From: Billgrantia montanilacus
GTDB taxonomy: Bacteria > Pseudomonadota > Gammaproteobacteria > Pseudomonadales > Halomonadaceae
Direction: 5' to 3'
DNA: 51,765 bases
Assembly: GCF_003336675.1 (NCBI RefSeq)
Contig: NZ_QPII01000027.1
Coordinates: forward strand, 1-51,765
This document shows positions 34,374-41,272 of this stretch, piece by piece (position 1 is the first letter of the stretch; every line of letters starts with the position of its first letter). The translations under genes and the position numbers were made by a program. The notes beneath the pieces were generated by a model. The model saw only the letters and a program-made list of their open reading frames with translations. It did not search any database and had not been told where the DNA came from.

Positions 34374-34758
34374 ACCGACCCCGGTGTCACCCTCCGAGCG
34401 GCCGTCGGGGCAGCCCCTCGACGACAGCGTCACGGTGCCGCTCCATCGCCTGGCCCATGCCCGTGCTGGCGACAAGGGAGACCGCCTCAACCTGGCGCTG
34501 TTCGCCTACGATCCGGATCACTACGCCCTGTTGCTGGAGCAGGTCACCGAGGAGCGCGTGCTGGCGCTGTTCGCCCACCGCGGAGCCAGCCGAGTGCGAC
34601 GCTACCCGATGCCGGGCCTGGCGGGGATGAACCTGGTGATAGACGACGTGCTGCAGGGTGGGGTCAACGGTGCGCTCAACCTGGACGGCCACGGCAAGAC
34701 GCTCTCGTTCCTGCTGTTGGCAATGCCGGTTTCGGTGTCGTCGATATCCCAGGATTGA
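34360..34758 (+). CDS. AtuA C-terminal-like small protein
   Basis: 132 residues. After a ~25-residue Pro/Ser-rich lead, VPLHRLAHARAGDKGDRLNLALFAYDP, LFAHRGASRVRRYPMPGLAGMNLV and GGVNGALNLDGHGKTLSFLLL match the C-terminal ferredoxin-like domain of long AtuA proteins. AAAGGAG precedes ATG 34360 inside the 3' end of the previous gene. It probably forms a complex with the large part. Last gene of the operon; it converges with nasR, and an 8-bp inverted repeat (GGTGGTGC 34776-34783, GCACCACC 34816-34823) lies between them without a T-run. Confidence 0.85.
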   Translation: MSPVEPTPVSPSERPSGQPLDDSVTVPLHRLAHARAGDKGDRLNLALFAYDPDHYALLLEQVTEERVLALFAHRGASRVRRYPMPGLAGMNLVIDDVLQGGVNGALNLDGHGKTLSFLLLAMPVSVSSISQD

Positions 34759-34836
34759 CGTCAATGCGATCATCCGGTGGTGCGGGGCGTAAACGGTGCG
34801 TAACTGATCCTTCGTGCACCACCCGTGTGCCGAGTG

Positions 34837-36114
34837 TCATGGCTGCTTCAGCAGGATGTCGGACAGCCCGAGTATGGTCGTGGCGAGTTCGCTCATGCTC
34901 TTGCCCTGGTCCATGGAGGACTTGCGCAGGAAGCGATAGGCCTCCTCTTCCGTCATCTGCTGGCTGGCCATGATCAGGCCCTTGGCGCGATCCACCAGCT
35001 TGCGTTCGCGCAGCGTCTTGCGAGTCGTCTCCAGATCGTCGCTGATACCCTGCAGGCGACTCGCCTGGGCACGCATCAGGTCGATCAGGGAGCGGTTGAG
35101 GGGCGAGTCCATGAGATGGACGGTCAGTTCGCCCAATTCCTGGGTGGCGTTGCCGTCGAAGAGTTCCACCAGCTGCTGGCAGGCGGGCGAGGGGCTGCCG
35201 GTCGCCAGTTCGGCATGCAGGTTTTCCGGCTTGGCAATGGTCTCGCGGGTGGCGACGACCTTCTTCTGGCACAGGGTTGCCAGCTCCCGGTTCAGGTAGT
35301 CTTCGACCTCCTTGATGGCATCGATGCGGCGCGTCGTCAGTTCGTACCAGGTCTCGCCCAGAGAGCTGGCGGGTTCCGTCAGCGGATCGCTACGACCTGC
35401 CATCTCGCGTAGCTGGTGGATGCCGGCCAGGGTGCGGCCGGGCATCTGTTGCTCCCAGTACTGGCGCGCCTTCGGCGTGGCAAATTCCAGGAAGGTATCG
35501 AAGCAGCGCTGCTGGGCTTCGATCAACTGTTGCAACAGCTGCCGGTGGGGCTCATCGAACCCGGTGGCCGTGAAGCCGACAGCCCCGCAGGCGCGCTCCT
35601 GGCCTGCCAGCTCCTTGCCCTGCATCAGATGGAAGATGCCCACGAGGGCAAGAGTGATATCCGGGTCCCTGGCGGTATCGGCGGCGTCGAAGACCACCGA
35701 CAGCAGACCACTGATCAGGCGATTGAAGAGCACGGTCGCCTCATCGGGAAGTATGCGCAGGGCTTCGATCTCGCGTCTCAGCTCGTTCAGCCGGTCGAGT
35801 CCGTGCCAGACATGGGCGATCCGGCTCAGTAGCCGGGCGCTGGTGGCGAGACGACCACCGCTCTTGCCCAGGATGTCCAGGCGTTGTCGCATGGCCTGCT
35901 CCATGCAGAGGCAGTCCTGGATCTGCTCTCGGCGCCGGTCGGCGAAGCGCTCACCCCGGGAGGCGAGGTAGACGTTCGATGCGCCGCGTTCCTTCTGCAG
36001 ACCATGAATGAAGTGGCTGGTATCTCCCACGAGTTCGCAGATCGTGGCGAGGTGGAGCAGGTCGTCGATTTCGCAGCGCTTGGCTGCCAGCAACAGCTCT
36101 TCTGCAGGGGTCAT
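34837..36114 (-). CDS. nasR: Nitrate/nitrite sensor antiterminator NasR (NIT plus ANTAR domains)
   Basis: 425 residues. The N-terminal NIT domain (about 40-300) has the signature FIHGLQKERGASNVYLASRG and YWEQQMPGRTLAGI; nitrate binding there activates the protein in Klebsiella. A C-terminal ANTAR domain (about 355-420: LRERKLVDRAKGLIMASQQM, EEEAYRFLRKSSMDQGKSM) binds leader RNA and prevents termination. Start ATG 36114 has GAGGAG upstream; a longer frame reads back through the promoter and is rejected. A second ANTAR protein besides NasT within 30 kb is notable. It has its own sigma-54-like promoter at 36201-36217, downstream of narK. Confidence 0.93.
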   Translation of the reverse strand: MTPAEELLLAAKRCEIDDLLHLATICELVGDTSHFIHGLQKERGASNVYLASRGERFADRRREQIQDCLCMEQAMRQRLDILGKSGGRLATSARLLSRIAHVWHGLDRLNELRREIEALRILPDEATVLFNRLISGLLSVVFDAADTARDPDITLALVGIFHLMQGKELAGQERACGAVGFTATGFDEPHRQLLQQLIEAQQRCFDTFLEFATPKARQYWEQQMPGRTLAGIHQLREMAGRSDPLTEPASSLGETWYELTTRRIDAIKEVEDYLNRELATLCQKKVVATRETIAKPENLHAELATGSPSPACQQLVELFDGNATQELGELTVHLMDSPLNRSLIDLMRAQASRLQGISDDLETTRKTLRERKLVDRAKGLIMASQQMTEEEAYRFLRKSSMDQGKSMSELATTILGLSDILLKQP

Positions 36115-36200
36115 TGACAGGTTACTCCTCTGATCGGCGCCCTGGCCGGGCCACGTCTTCGTTCTTGAATGGCTATGACTTTGAATGGCAATAACTGCGC

Positions 36201-36217
36201 AGCAATATTCGCGCCAA
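36201..36217 (-). promoter_or_regulatory. Sigma-54 promoter of nasR
   Basis: Minus strand TTGGCGCGAATATTGCT matches YTGGCACG-N4-TTGCW with a single change (G for A in the -24 box) and exact GG-N10-GC spacing. It lies within a larger inverted repeat AATGGCAA/TTGCCATT (about 36184-36230). Confidence 0.75.
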
Positions 36218-36270
36218 TCCATTGCCATTGATGAGAAGCGCCACGAACGGGAAGCGATAGGGCAGACGAA

Positions 36271-36296
36271 GACCGCCGCTTCAGGGAGCGGCGGTC
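36271..36296 (-). terminator. Hairpin after narK, possible terminator
   Basis: Perfect ten-base stem GACCGCCGCT/AGCGGCGGTC with a six-base loop, 38 bases after the narK stop, followed on the minus strand by TTCGTCT, a weak U-run. Confidence 0.5.
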
Positions 36297-36333
36297 GAGC
36301 GGGGCAGGTCCCCAGGGCCATGGTCGCGGTGGA

Positions 36334-37686
36334 TCAGCGCAGCGACAGGGCGCCAGCACCGGTGTCTTCGCCCACGGCATCCTGGTAGGCGGCTGCCTCT
36401 TCGGCTTCGGTCTCCGGGGAGAAGCGCACCAGCAGGGCGCATGAGGCCAGCACCAGCACGGCCAGTCCAAGGTAGAACAACCCCTGCTGATAGGTGATCG
36501 CTTCCGAACGGAACAGGAAGGCGGCCGCCACGGCCCCCACGTTGCCGCCGGCACCGACGATGCCGGCCACGGCGCCCAGGGCCTTCTTGTTGATGAAGGG
36601 CACCACGCCGTAGGTCGCACCTTCGGCCATCTGCACGAAGAGGCTGAACACCAGCATGATGCCGATGGCGTAGGAGAGTACGTGCATCTGCGAGAAGGCG
36701 ACCAGGGCGATGCCTTCACAGATCAGGGCGATGAAGAGCCAGCGGACCCGGCCCTTGAGCCCGCCGTTTTTGGCGAACAGGTCGGAGAAGATGCCGCCCA
36801 TGGTGCGGGCGAAGACGTTCATCAGCCCGAACAGCCCGGCGATCATGCCGGCAGTGGCCAGCGTCAGGTCGAAGTTATCGAAGAAGTAGATGGCGGCAAT
36901 GTTGTTGATGGTCAGCTCCACGCCGAAGCAGATGGCATAGACCACGAACAGTGCCCAGACGCGGATGTCCTTGGCAGCCGCCAGGAAGGTCTGACCGGCA
37001 CCGCTGTCGCCGTTGGCCTGGGGAAGCTCGCCCCGGGCGCGCAGGTCCTCGAAGTTGCCGTTGGGGGCATCCTGGGTGAAGCGGTAGTAGCAGATGCCGG
37101 TGATGAACAGCACCACGCCGGGCACCACCATGGCCAGGCGCCAGCCGAGCGTCTCGCTGACACCCAGCATCAGCAGGCCTGAGAAGATCAGGGGCATCAG
37201 GATCTGGGTGGTACCGCCACCCAGGTTGCCCCAGCCGGCGCTGGTGGCGTTGGCGGTGCCGACCACGTTGGGTGCGAACATCATGGTGGTGTGATACTGG
37301 GTGATGACGAAGGAGGCGCCAATGGCACCGATTGCCAGGCGTGCCAGCAGGAAAGTCTCGAAACTGTTGGCAAAGCCGATACCCATCACCGGAATCGAGC
37401 CCAGGATCAGCAGGCCGGAGTAGGCCTTGCGCGGCCCGATGCGGTCGCAGAGCACGCCGATCAGCAGGCGAACGATCACCGTGATGGCAACCGACGCGAT
37501 GATGGTGTTGCCGATCTGGGTCTGGGTGAGGGAGAGGTCCTCGCGGACCACCGCCATCAACGGGGCGATACCGAACCAGCCGAAGAAACAGAGATGGAAA
37601 GCGAACCACGAGAAGTGGAAGGCCCGCATCTGCGGGGTACTGAAGTTCAACAGGCGAATCCTGTTGGCCTTGTTGAGGATTTCCAT
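36334..37686 (-). CDS. narK: NarK/NasA-type nitrate/nitrite transporter (MFS)
   Basis: 450 residues, twelve hydrophobic spans. Seen: FHFSWFAFHLCFFGWFGIAP in span 1, VRLLIGVLCDRIGPRKAYS (MFS loop), GIGASFVITQYHTTMMFAPN-like nitrate signature region (AIGASFVITQYH, VVGTANATSAGWGNLGGG) and FVQMAEGATYGVVPFINKKA with the second nitrate signature GIVGAGGNVGAV. These are the marks of the nitrate/nitrite porter family. It supplies nitrate for NasA; the direction cannot be told. GAGG lies before the ATG. A sigma-54 promoter (37812-37828) is well placed. Followed by nasR on the same strand after 219 bp. Confidence 0.95.
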   Translation of the reverse strand: MEILNKANRIRLLNFSTPQMRAFHFSWFAFHLCFFGWFGIAPLMAVVREDLSLTQTQIGNTIIASVAITVIVRLLIGVLCDRIGPRKAYSGLLILGSIPVMGIGFANSFETFLLARLAIGAIGASFVITQYHTTMMFAPNVVGTANATSAGWGNLGGGTTQILMPLIFSGLLMLGVSETLGWRLAMVVPGVVLFITGICYYRFTQDAPNGNFEDLRARGELPQANGDSGAGQTFLAAAKDIRVWALFVVYAICFGVELTINNIAAIYFFDNFDLTLATAGMIAGLFGLMNVFARTMGGIFSDLFAKNGGLKGRVRWLFIALICEGIALVAFSQMHVLSYAIGIMLVFSLFVQMAEGATYGVVPFINKKALGAVAGIVGAGGNVGAVAAAFLFRSEAITYQQGLFYLGLAVLVLASCALLVRFSPETEAEEAAAYQDAVGEDTGAGALSLR

Positions 37687-37811
37687 GAGTCAGGCCTCGC
37701 GCTTGATGGGTAGCGATTACGGAGAACGTGTCCTTCATCGTTGAAGGTCAGGTTCGACGCACTCGTACTCCGGAGAGCCTGGTCTACGCCTACCACTGGT
37801 TGATCTGCATC

Positions 37812-37828
37812 AAGCAAACGACTTGCCA
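37812..37828 (-). promoter_or_regulatory. Sigma-54 promoter of narK
   Basis: Minus strand TGGCAAGTCGTTTGCTT: GG-N10-GC, a complete TTGC -12 box and TGGCA in the -24 box. Start near 37802, leaving a leader of about 115 bases. An NtrC-like site (minus strand AGCACCATCGCGGGGCA, 37935-37951, two mismatches) lies about 140 bp upstream. A further hairpin ATTGCCGC/GCGGCAAT (37868-37892) fills part of the 317-bp gap; no gene is seen there. Confidence 0.75.
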
Positions 37829-38003
37829 CCATCCGCTTTGTTTTTTTATTTCATGGGATTAGGGGGGATTGCCGCGCTCCGTAAGCGGCAATCGCGGCTG
37901 TCGGAGTGTGGCGATGGTGCAGTGCAAAGCGCCATGCCCCGCGATGGTGCTGCGGGCCCAGTGCTGATGGCGAGGTGGCGAAAACGAGGTGAGGTGCGAG
38001 CGC

Positions 38004-38732
38004 TCAGTTCATGGCCAGTTGGTGGCCATCCTTCTGGCAGGCCAGGAAGGCGGAGCTTTCCAGCCACTCCGAATCGGGGTAGTAGGCGAAGAGGTACTGG
38101 TCTTCCTTGATGCTGTCGATCAGCGGGTAGGTGACTTCCTGGCGTACGGCGGGGCAGCCCTGGCTGCGCCCCAGCCGGCCGGTCTTCTCGATGAAGGCCT
38201 CGCTGACGTAGTCGGCACCGTGGATGACGATGGCGCGCTGGTAGGCGAGGTCATTGATGCCTTCCTCAAGGCCTTCCAGGCGCAGCGAATAACCATTGCG
38301 GCCGTAGTAGCTGTTCATGGTGCGAAACAGGCCCAGGCTCGACTGGTGGCTGCCGTAGACATTGGAAAAGACCTCAGCCATGGCATCCCCCGTACCCTGG
38401 CCGTGAGAGACCAGTTCCTCGAACAACAGTCGCGGCTCAGCGAGGTCAAAGACCCATAGGCGCGGCTCTGTCGAGGGGCGGGAAAAATCGATCACCGCCA
38501 GGCGCTGGGCATTCGGTTCGGCGCAGGCCAGGGCATTGGCGGCGAGCCGGAGCACAAGGGGGTCGGCATCTGGCGCCAGCCGGGTCAGGGTGGCATCGAG
38601 GGAGGTGCCATGCTGCGGGCTGTAGACCAGGGCCTGGGTGAGAAAATCACCGGCCTGAGCGACAGGTGCGGCGAAAAGCAGGGTGGCAAGCGCGGTGCAG
38701 GAGAGTCGTGGTAGCGTGAAGTAACGGGTCAT
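38004..38732 (-). CDS. Murein L,D-transpeptidase catalytic-domain protein (secreted)
   Basis: 242 residues with a signal peptide (LSCTALATLLFAAPVAQA). The catalytic region has RAIVIHGADYVSEAF and LGRSQGCPAV, the His and Cys-containing motif of YkuD-like enzymes in its YkuD_2 variant, preceded by VIDFSRPSTEPRLWVFDL and SHGQGTGDAMAEVFSN. Acts on peptidoglycan in the periplasm, either cross-linking stem peptides or exchanging residues. It is divergent from the second L,D-transpeptidase (165 bp between the two starts). Confidence 0.88.
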   Translation of the reverse strand: MTRYFTLPRLSCTALATLLFAAPVAQAGDFLTQALVYSPQHGTSLDATLTRLAPDADPLVLRLAANALACAEPNAQRLAVIDFSRPSTEPRLWVFDLAEPRLLFEELVSHGQGTGDAMAEVFSNVYGSHQSSLGLFRTMNSYYGRNGYSLRLEGLEEGINDLAYQRAIVIHGADYVSEAFIEKTGRLGRSQGCPAVRQEVTYPLIDSIKEDQYLFAYYPDSEWLESSAFLACQKDGHQLAMN

Positions 38733-38897
38733 GGCCGGCCTGTATGCAGCTCGTCAGGCCGTGTCGCACAATGCCATCGGCGACACGGCCCAGGTAGAGG
38801 GTACGGAGCCAGTGTCCTTGGGCTCCGGATAAAAGCACTATTATGAAGGCATGGGCCAGGAAGGCCAGGGCGTCTATCAACGGATTAGGGGAACATC

Positions 38898-40580
38898 ATG
38901 CGGGTATTTGTCACGATCGGGTTTGTATTGGCTCTTGTGTCGGGAATGGCGGGGGGCGGCCAGGTCGAGGCGCCGGCGATCGGCAGGGAGGGTGCCGGTG
39001 ATGGCGATTCGGTATCGCAAGTCATCTCACGCCTGGTCGAGGACGAGGGGAGTGCCCTGCAGGCCTTCTACGACGCACGCAGCCATCGCCCGGCCTGGCA
39101 TGATGGCGAGTCGGTGGCGGCCTTCGCTGCGGCGCTGCACACGCTCGATACCGATGGGCTCATCCCTCAGGATTATCAGGCCGATGGCCTGGTGGCTGCA
39201 CATCGCGAGGCCTATGCCGAGGGAGGTAGCGATGGGGGTAACGCTGGGGGTAACGCTGGGGGTAACGCTGAGGGTAACGAGAGAGAGGCGCGATTCGACC
39301 TGCATGTCAGCCGTGTGTTGCTGACGGCGCTCACCCACCTCCAGCGGGGCAAGGTGGATCCGCGCGCCATCGACGGTGATTGGGATATCCCGATAGAGGC
39401 CGCCGAGCTGGATCCGACAGCCATTTCCCGGGCGGTGGATGCCCAGCGCTTTGAGCAGGCCTTTGCCGAGGCGCGTCCCGCCTATGCGCCCTATGAGCGA
39501 CTTCGCGCCGGCCTGGCCCGCTATCGAACCCTCGAGCGACTGGGCGGGTGGGAGAGCCTGCCCGCGAGGCAGCGGGCGCTGCGGCCGGGGGACATCGATG
39601 ATGATGTGGTGCTGCTGAGGGAGCGCCTGGCCATCATGGGCGAAGTCGAACTCATGGCTGCCACCATCGAGGCCTTCCCTGGGGGCGTGATCGAGGGGCC
39701 GGATCCGCGGCACTATGACGCCAAGCTCGAAGCGGCAGTGCGTCGCTTCCAGCGACGCCATCTGCTGGAAGGAGACGGCATCGTCGGCCAACAGACCCTG
39801 GCCGCCTTGAATGTGCCGGTGGAGGATCGCATCGATCAGATTCGCTTGAACATGGAGCGTGCTCGCTGGCTGCTGCATGGCCTGCCGGAATCCTTCGTGC
39901 TGGTGGATATCGCCGGCTACCGGCTCAGCTACTTCCGTCCCAATGGGGAGATCTGGCGTTCGCGGATCGTGGTGGGGCGCCCCTATCGGCGCACACCGTC
40001 GCTGCGCTCGGAGATCACTCACATGACCGTCAACCCGACCTGGACGATCCCGCCGACGATCCTGCGTGAAGACGTGCTGCCCGCGGTGCGTCGGGACCTG
40101 GGCTACCTGTGGCGGGAGCGAATCCAGGTGCTCAGTCCATCGGGCGCGCCGCTGGATCCCTGGGAAATCGACTGGTCGCGACCGGGAAACGTGGTGCTGC
40201 GCCAGAGCCCCGGGCCGCATAATGCGCTGGGGGAGCTGGTGATCCGCTTTCCCAATGAGCATATGGTCTATCTGCACGATACCCCGTCCCAGGGCCTCTT
40301 CGCCCGGGAGCAGCGTGCCGCCAGCTCGGGCTGCATTCGGGTGGAGAATATCGCGGAGTTTACTCAACTTCTGTTCGACGACACCGACAGCGGCCACGAC
40401 GTGCGGTCGCAGATCGAGCGCGGGGAGACCCGCAATGTGCGGCTTGCGGAGCGCGTGCCGGTGATCCTGCACTACTGGACCGTGCATCCGTCAGAAGATG
40501 GCCAACTGGCCTTTCGACCCGACATCTATGAGCGCGACGATGCGCTACTGCGGGCGCTGGATCGGCCGTTGGCGCTGTAG
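38898..40580 (+). CDS. YcbB/LdtD-like L,D-transpeptidase
   Basis: 560 residues: N-terminal signal-like segment (MRVFVTIGFVLALVSGMAGG), an N-terminal domain with FYDARSHRPAWHDG, a peptidoglycan-binding domain about 270-310 (YDAKLEAAVRRFQRRHLLEGDG) and a YkuD catalytic domain about 325-510 with MTVNPTWTIPPTI, YLHDTPSQGLF (His) and ASSGCIRVEN (Cys). This is the layout of E. coli YcbB, which makes 3-3 cross-links. A four-fold Gly-Gly-Asn-Ala repeat (12-bp DNA repeats, about 39233-39281) lies near residue 115 and is probably a flexible, length-variable loop. AGGGGAA upstream supports the ATG. Confidence 0.92.
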   Translation: MRVFVTIGFVLALVSGMAGGGQVEAPAIGREGAGDGDSVSQVISRLVEDEGSALQAFYDARSHRPAWHDGESVAAFAAALHTLDTDGLIPQDYQADGLVAAHREAYAEGGSDGGNAGGNAGGNAEGNEREARFDLHVSRVLLTALTHLQRGKVDPRAIDGDWDIPIEAAELDPTAISRAVDAQRFEQAFAEARPAYAPYERLRAGLARYRTLERLGGWESLPARQRALRPGDIDDDVVLLRERLAIMGEVELMAATIEAFPGGVIEGPDPRHYDAKLEAAVRRFQRRHLLEGDGIVGQQTLAALNVPVEDRIDQIRLNMERARWLLHGLPESFVLVDIAGYRLSYFRPNGEIWRSRIVVGRPYRRTPSLRSEITHMTVNPTWTIPPTILREDVLPAVRRDLGYLWRERIQVLSPSGAPLDPWEIDWSRPGNVVLRQSPGPHNALGELVIRFPNEHMVYLHDTPSQGLFAREQRAASSGCIRVENIAEFTQLLFDDTDSGHDVRSQIERGETRNVRLAERVPVILHYWTVHPSEDGQLAFRPDIYERDDALLRALDRPLAL

Positions 40581-40629
40581 GTCAACGTGCGGGGAAGGCC
40601 CCGGCCACTTCCTGTGACCGGGGCCGTGG

Positions 40630-40923
40630 CTAAGCCAGGCGTGCCCCGCAGCGGGGACAGATTTCATGCGCGCTTTCGGCTGTGGCAGGTTTGGCGCCGG
40701 CATCAACTTCGGCATCAACTCTGCCATCAACAAGGGTAGCTACTGCTCGCTTGGTAGCGAAGCGCTCCGGGTACAGCGGTACCAGCTTGCCGCGTTCCCA
40801 GCGCAGGCCAATGTCCTTGAGCATGCGGGGGTCGCAGTCGCGCAGCGAGGCGTCACGACGCCGGTTGGCGTAGTGGGTGTGCACGGCGCGCAGCAGACGA
40901 TAGGTAATGCGTAGTAGTGCCAT
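40630..40923 (-). CDS. DUF1127 protein with C-terminal zinc-ribbon-like CxxC
   Basis: 97 residues. The N-terminal half is a DUF1127 (YjiS-like) domain: ANRRRDASLRDCDPRMLKDI followed by GL. Such small basic proteins are regulators or RNA-binding factors in some bacteria. The C-terminal half adds an Ala/Asp-rich linker and ends in EICPRCGARLA, a CPxCG-type knuckle. AAGGAG precedes the ATG. The 5' region contains a GC-rich hairpin (GGCCGCG 40996-41002/CGCGGCC 41011-41017). Confidence 0.8.
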   Translation of the reverse strand: MALLRITYRLLRAVHTHYANRRRDASLRDCDPRMLKDIGLRWERGKLVPLYPERFATKRAVATLVDGRVDAEVDAGAKPATAESAHEICPRCGARLA

Positions 40924-41074
40924 GATCTCGGTCTCCTTGGTGCAGGAGGCCGGGACTTGTGCGCGAACAGGATATGACCGGAGACGGTGATACTTGGCCG
41001 CGACAAGTGCCGCGGCCAGGGTCCTTCAGGTGTCGATCTTGCGACGGCTGGCACACGGCAACGGGCGTACTCGC

Positions 41075-41096
41075 ATTGCGTTTTTATTGACGCAAT
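41075..41096. other. Hairpin in the gap upstream of the DUF1127 gene
   Basis: ATTGCGT (41075-41081) pairs with ACGCAAT (41090-41096) around a T-rich loop. It lies in the 349-bp non-coding gap 40924-41272, which also contains the orphan terminator at 41173. No gene was seen in the gap. Confidence 0.5.
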
Positions 41097-41172
41097 GTAG
41101 TGGGCTCGTTGTGGCGATGCGGGATTGCCAGCGCATGACGGATCCGTCCTGAGGGTTGCTGTTGGTGAAAGG

Positions 41173-41207
41173 GAAAGAGGTCGTCGCGAGACGACCTCTT
41201 TCTTTTT
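41173..41207 (+). terminator. Strong terminator hairpin with a plus-strand T-run
   Basis: GAAAGAGGTCGT pairs perfectly with ACGACCTCTTTC around CGCGAG, then TTTTT. The T-run is on the plus strand though the nearest plus gene ended 590 bp upstream; on the minus strand, 65 bp after the ABC exporter stop, it is followed by CCCTTTC only. It may work in both directions or end an unannotated plus-strand RNA. Confidence 0.75.
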
Positions 41208-41272
41208 AGCCAATCGCTGATCAAGCGTCAACTGATGGAGCGTATCAAACGGTAGCTGGGGCAGAACCGGTC

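Noticed and set aside
32889..34490. A 533-codon minus-strand frame
   Set aside because: Antisense to the AtuA gene, without recognisable domains or ribosome site.
34776..34823. GGTGGTGC/GCACCACC inverted repeat as a possible NtrC site
   Set aside because: The arms are 32 bases apart, far from the N5 spacing, and it lies between converging genes where no promoter is expected.
37732..37747. An A1/G4 hexaloop hairpin (CCTTC-AACGAT-GAAGG) in the narK leader, suggesting ANTAR control
   Set aside because: No second hairpin of the same kind and no terminator lie in the leader, so chance cannot be excluded; narK is treated only as sigma-54 dependent.
39027..40487. A 486-codon minus-strand frame
   Set aside because: Antisense to the YcbB-like transpeptidase, whose catalytic motifs are clear.
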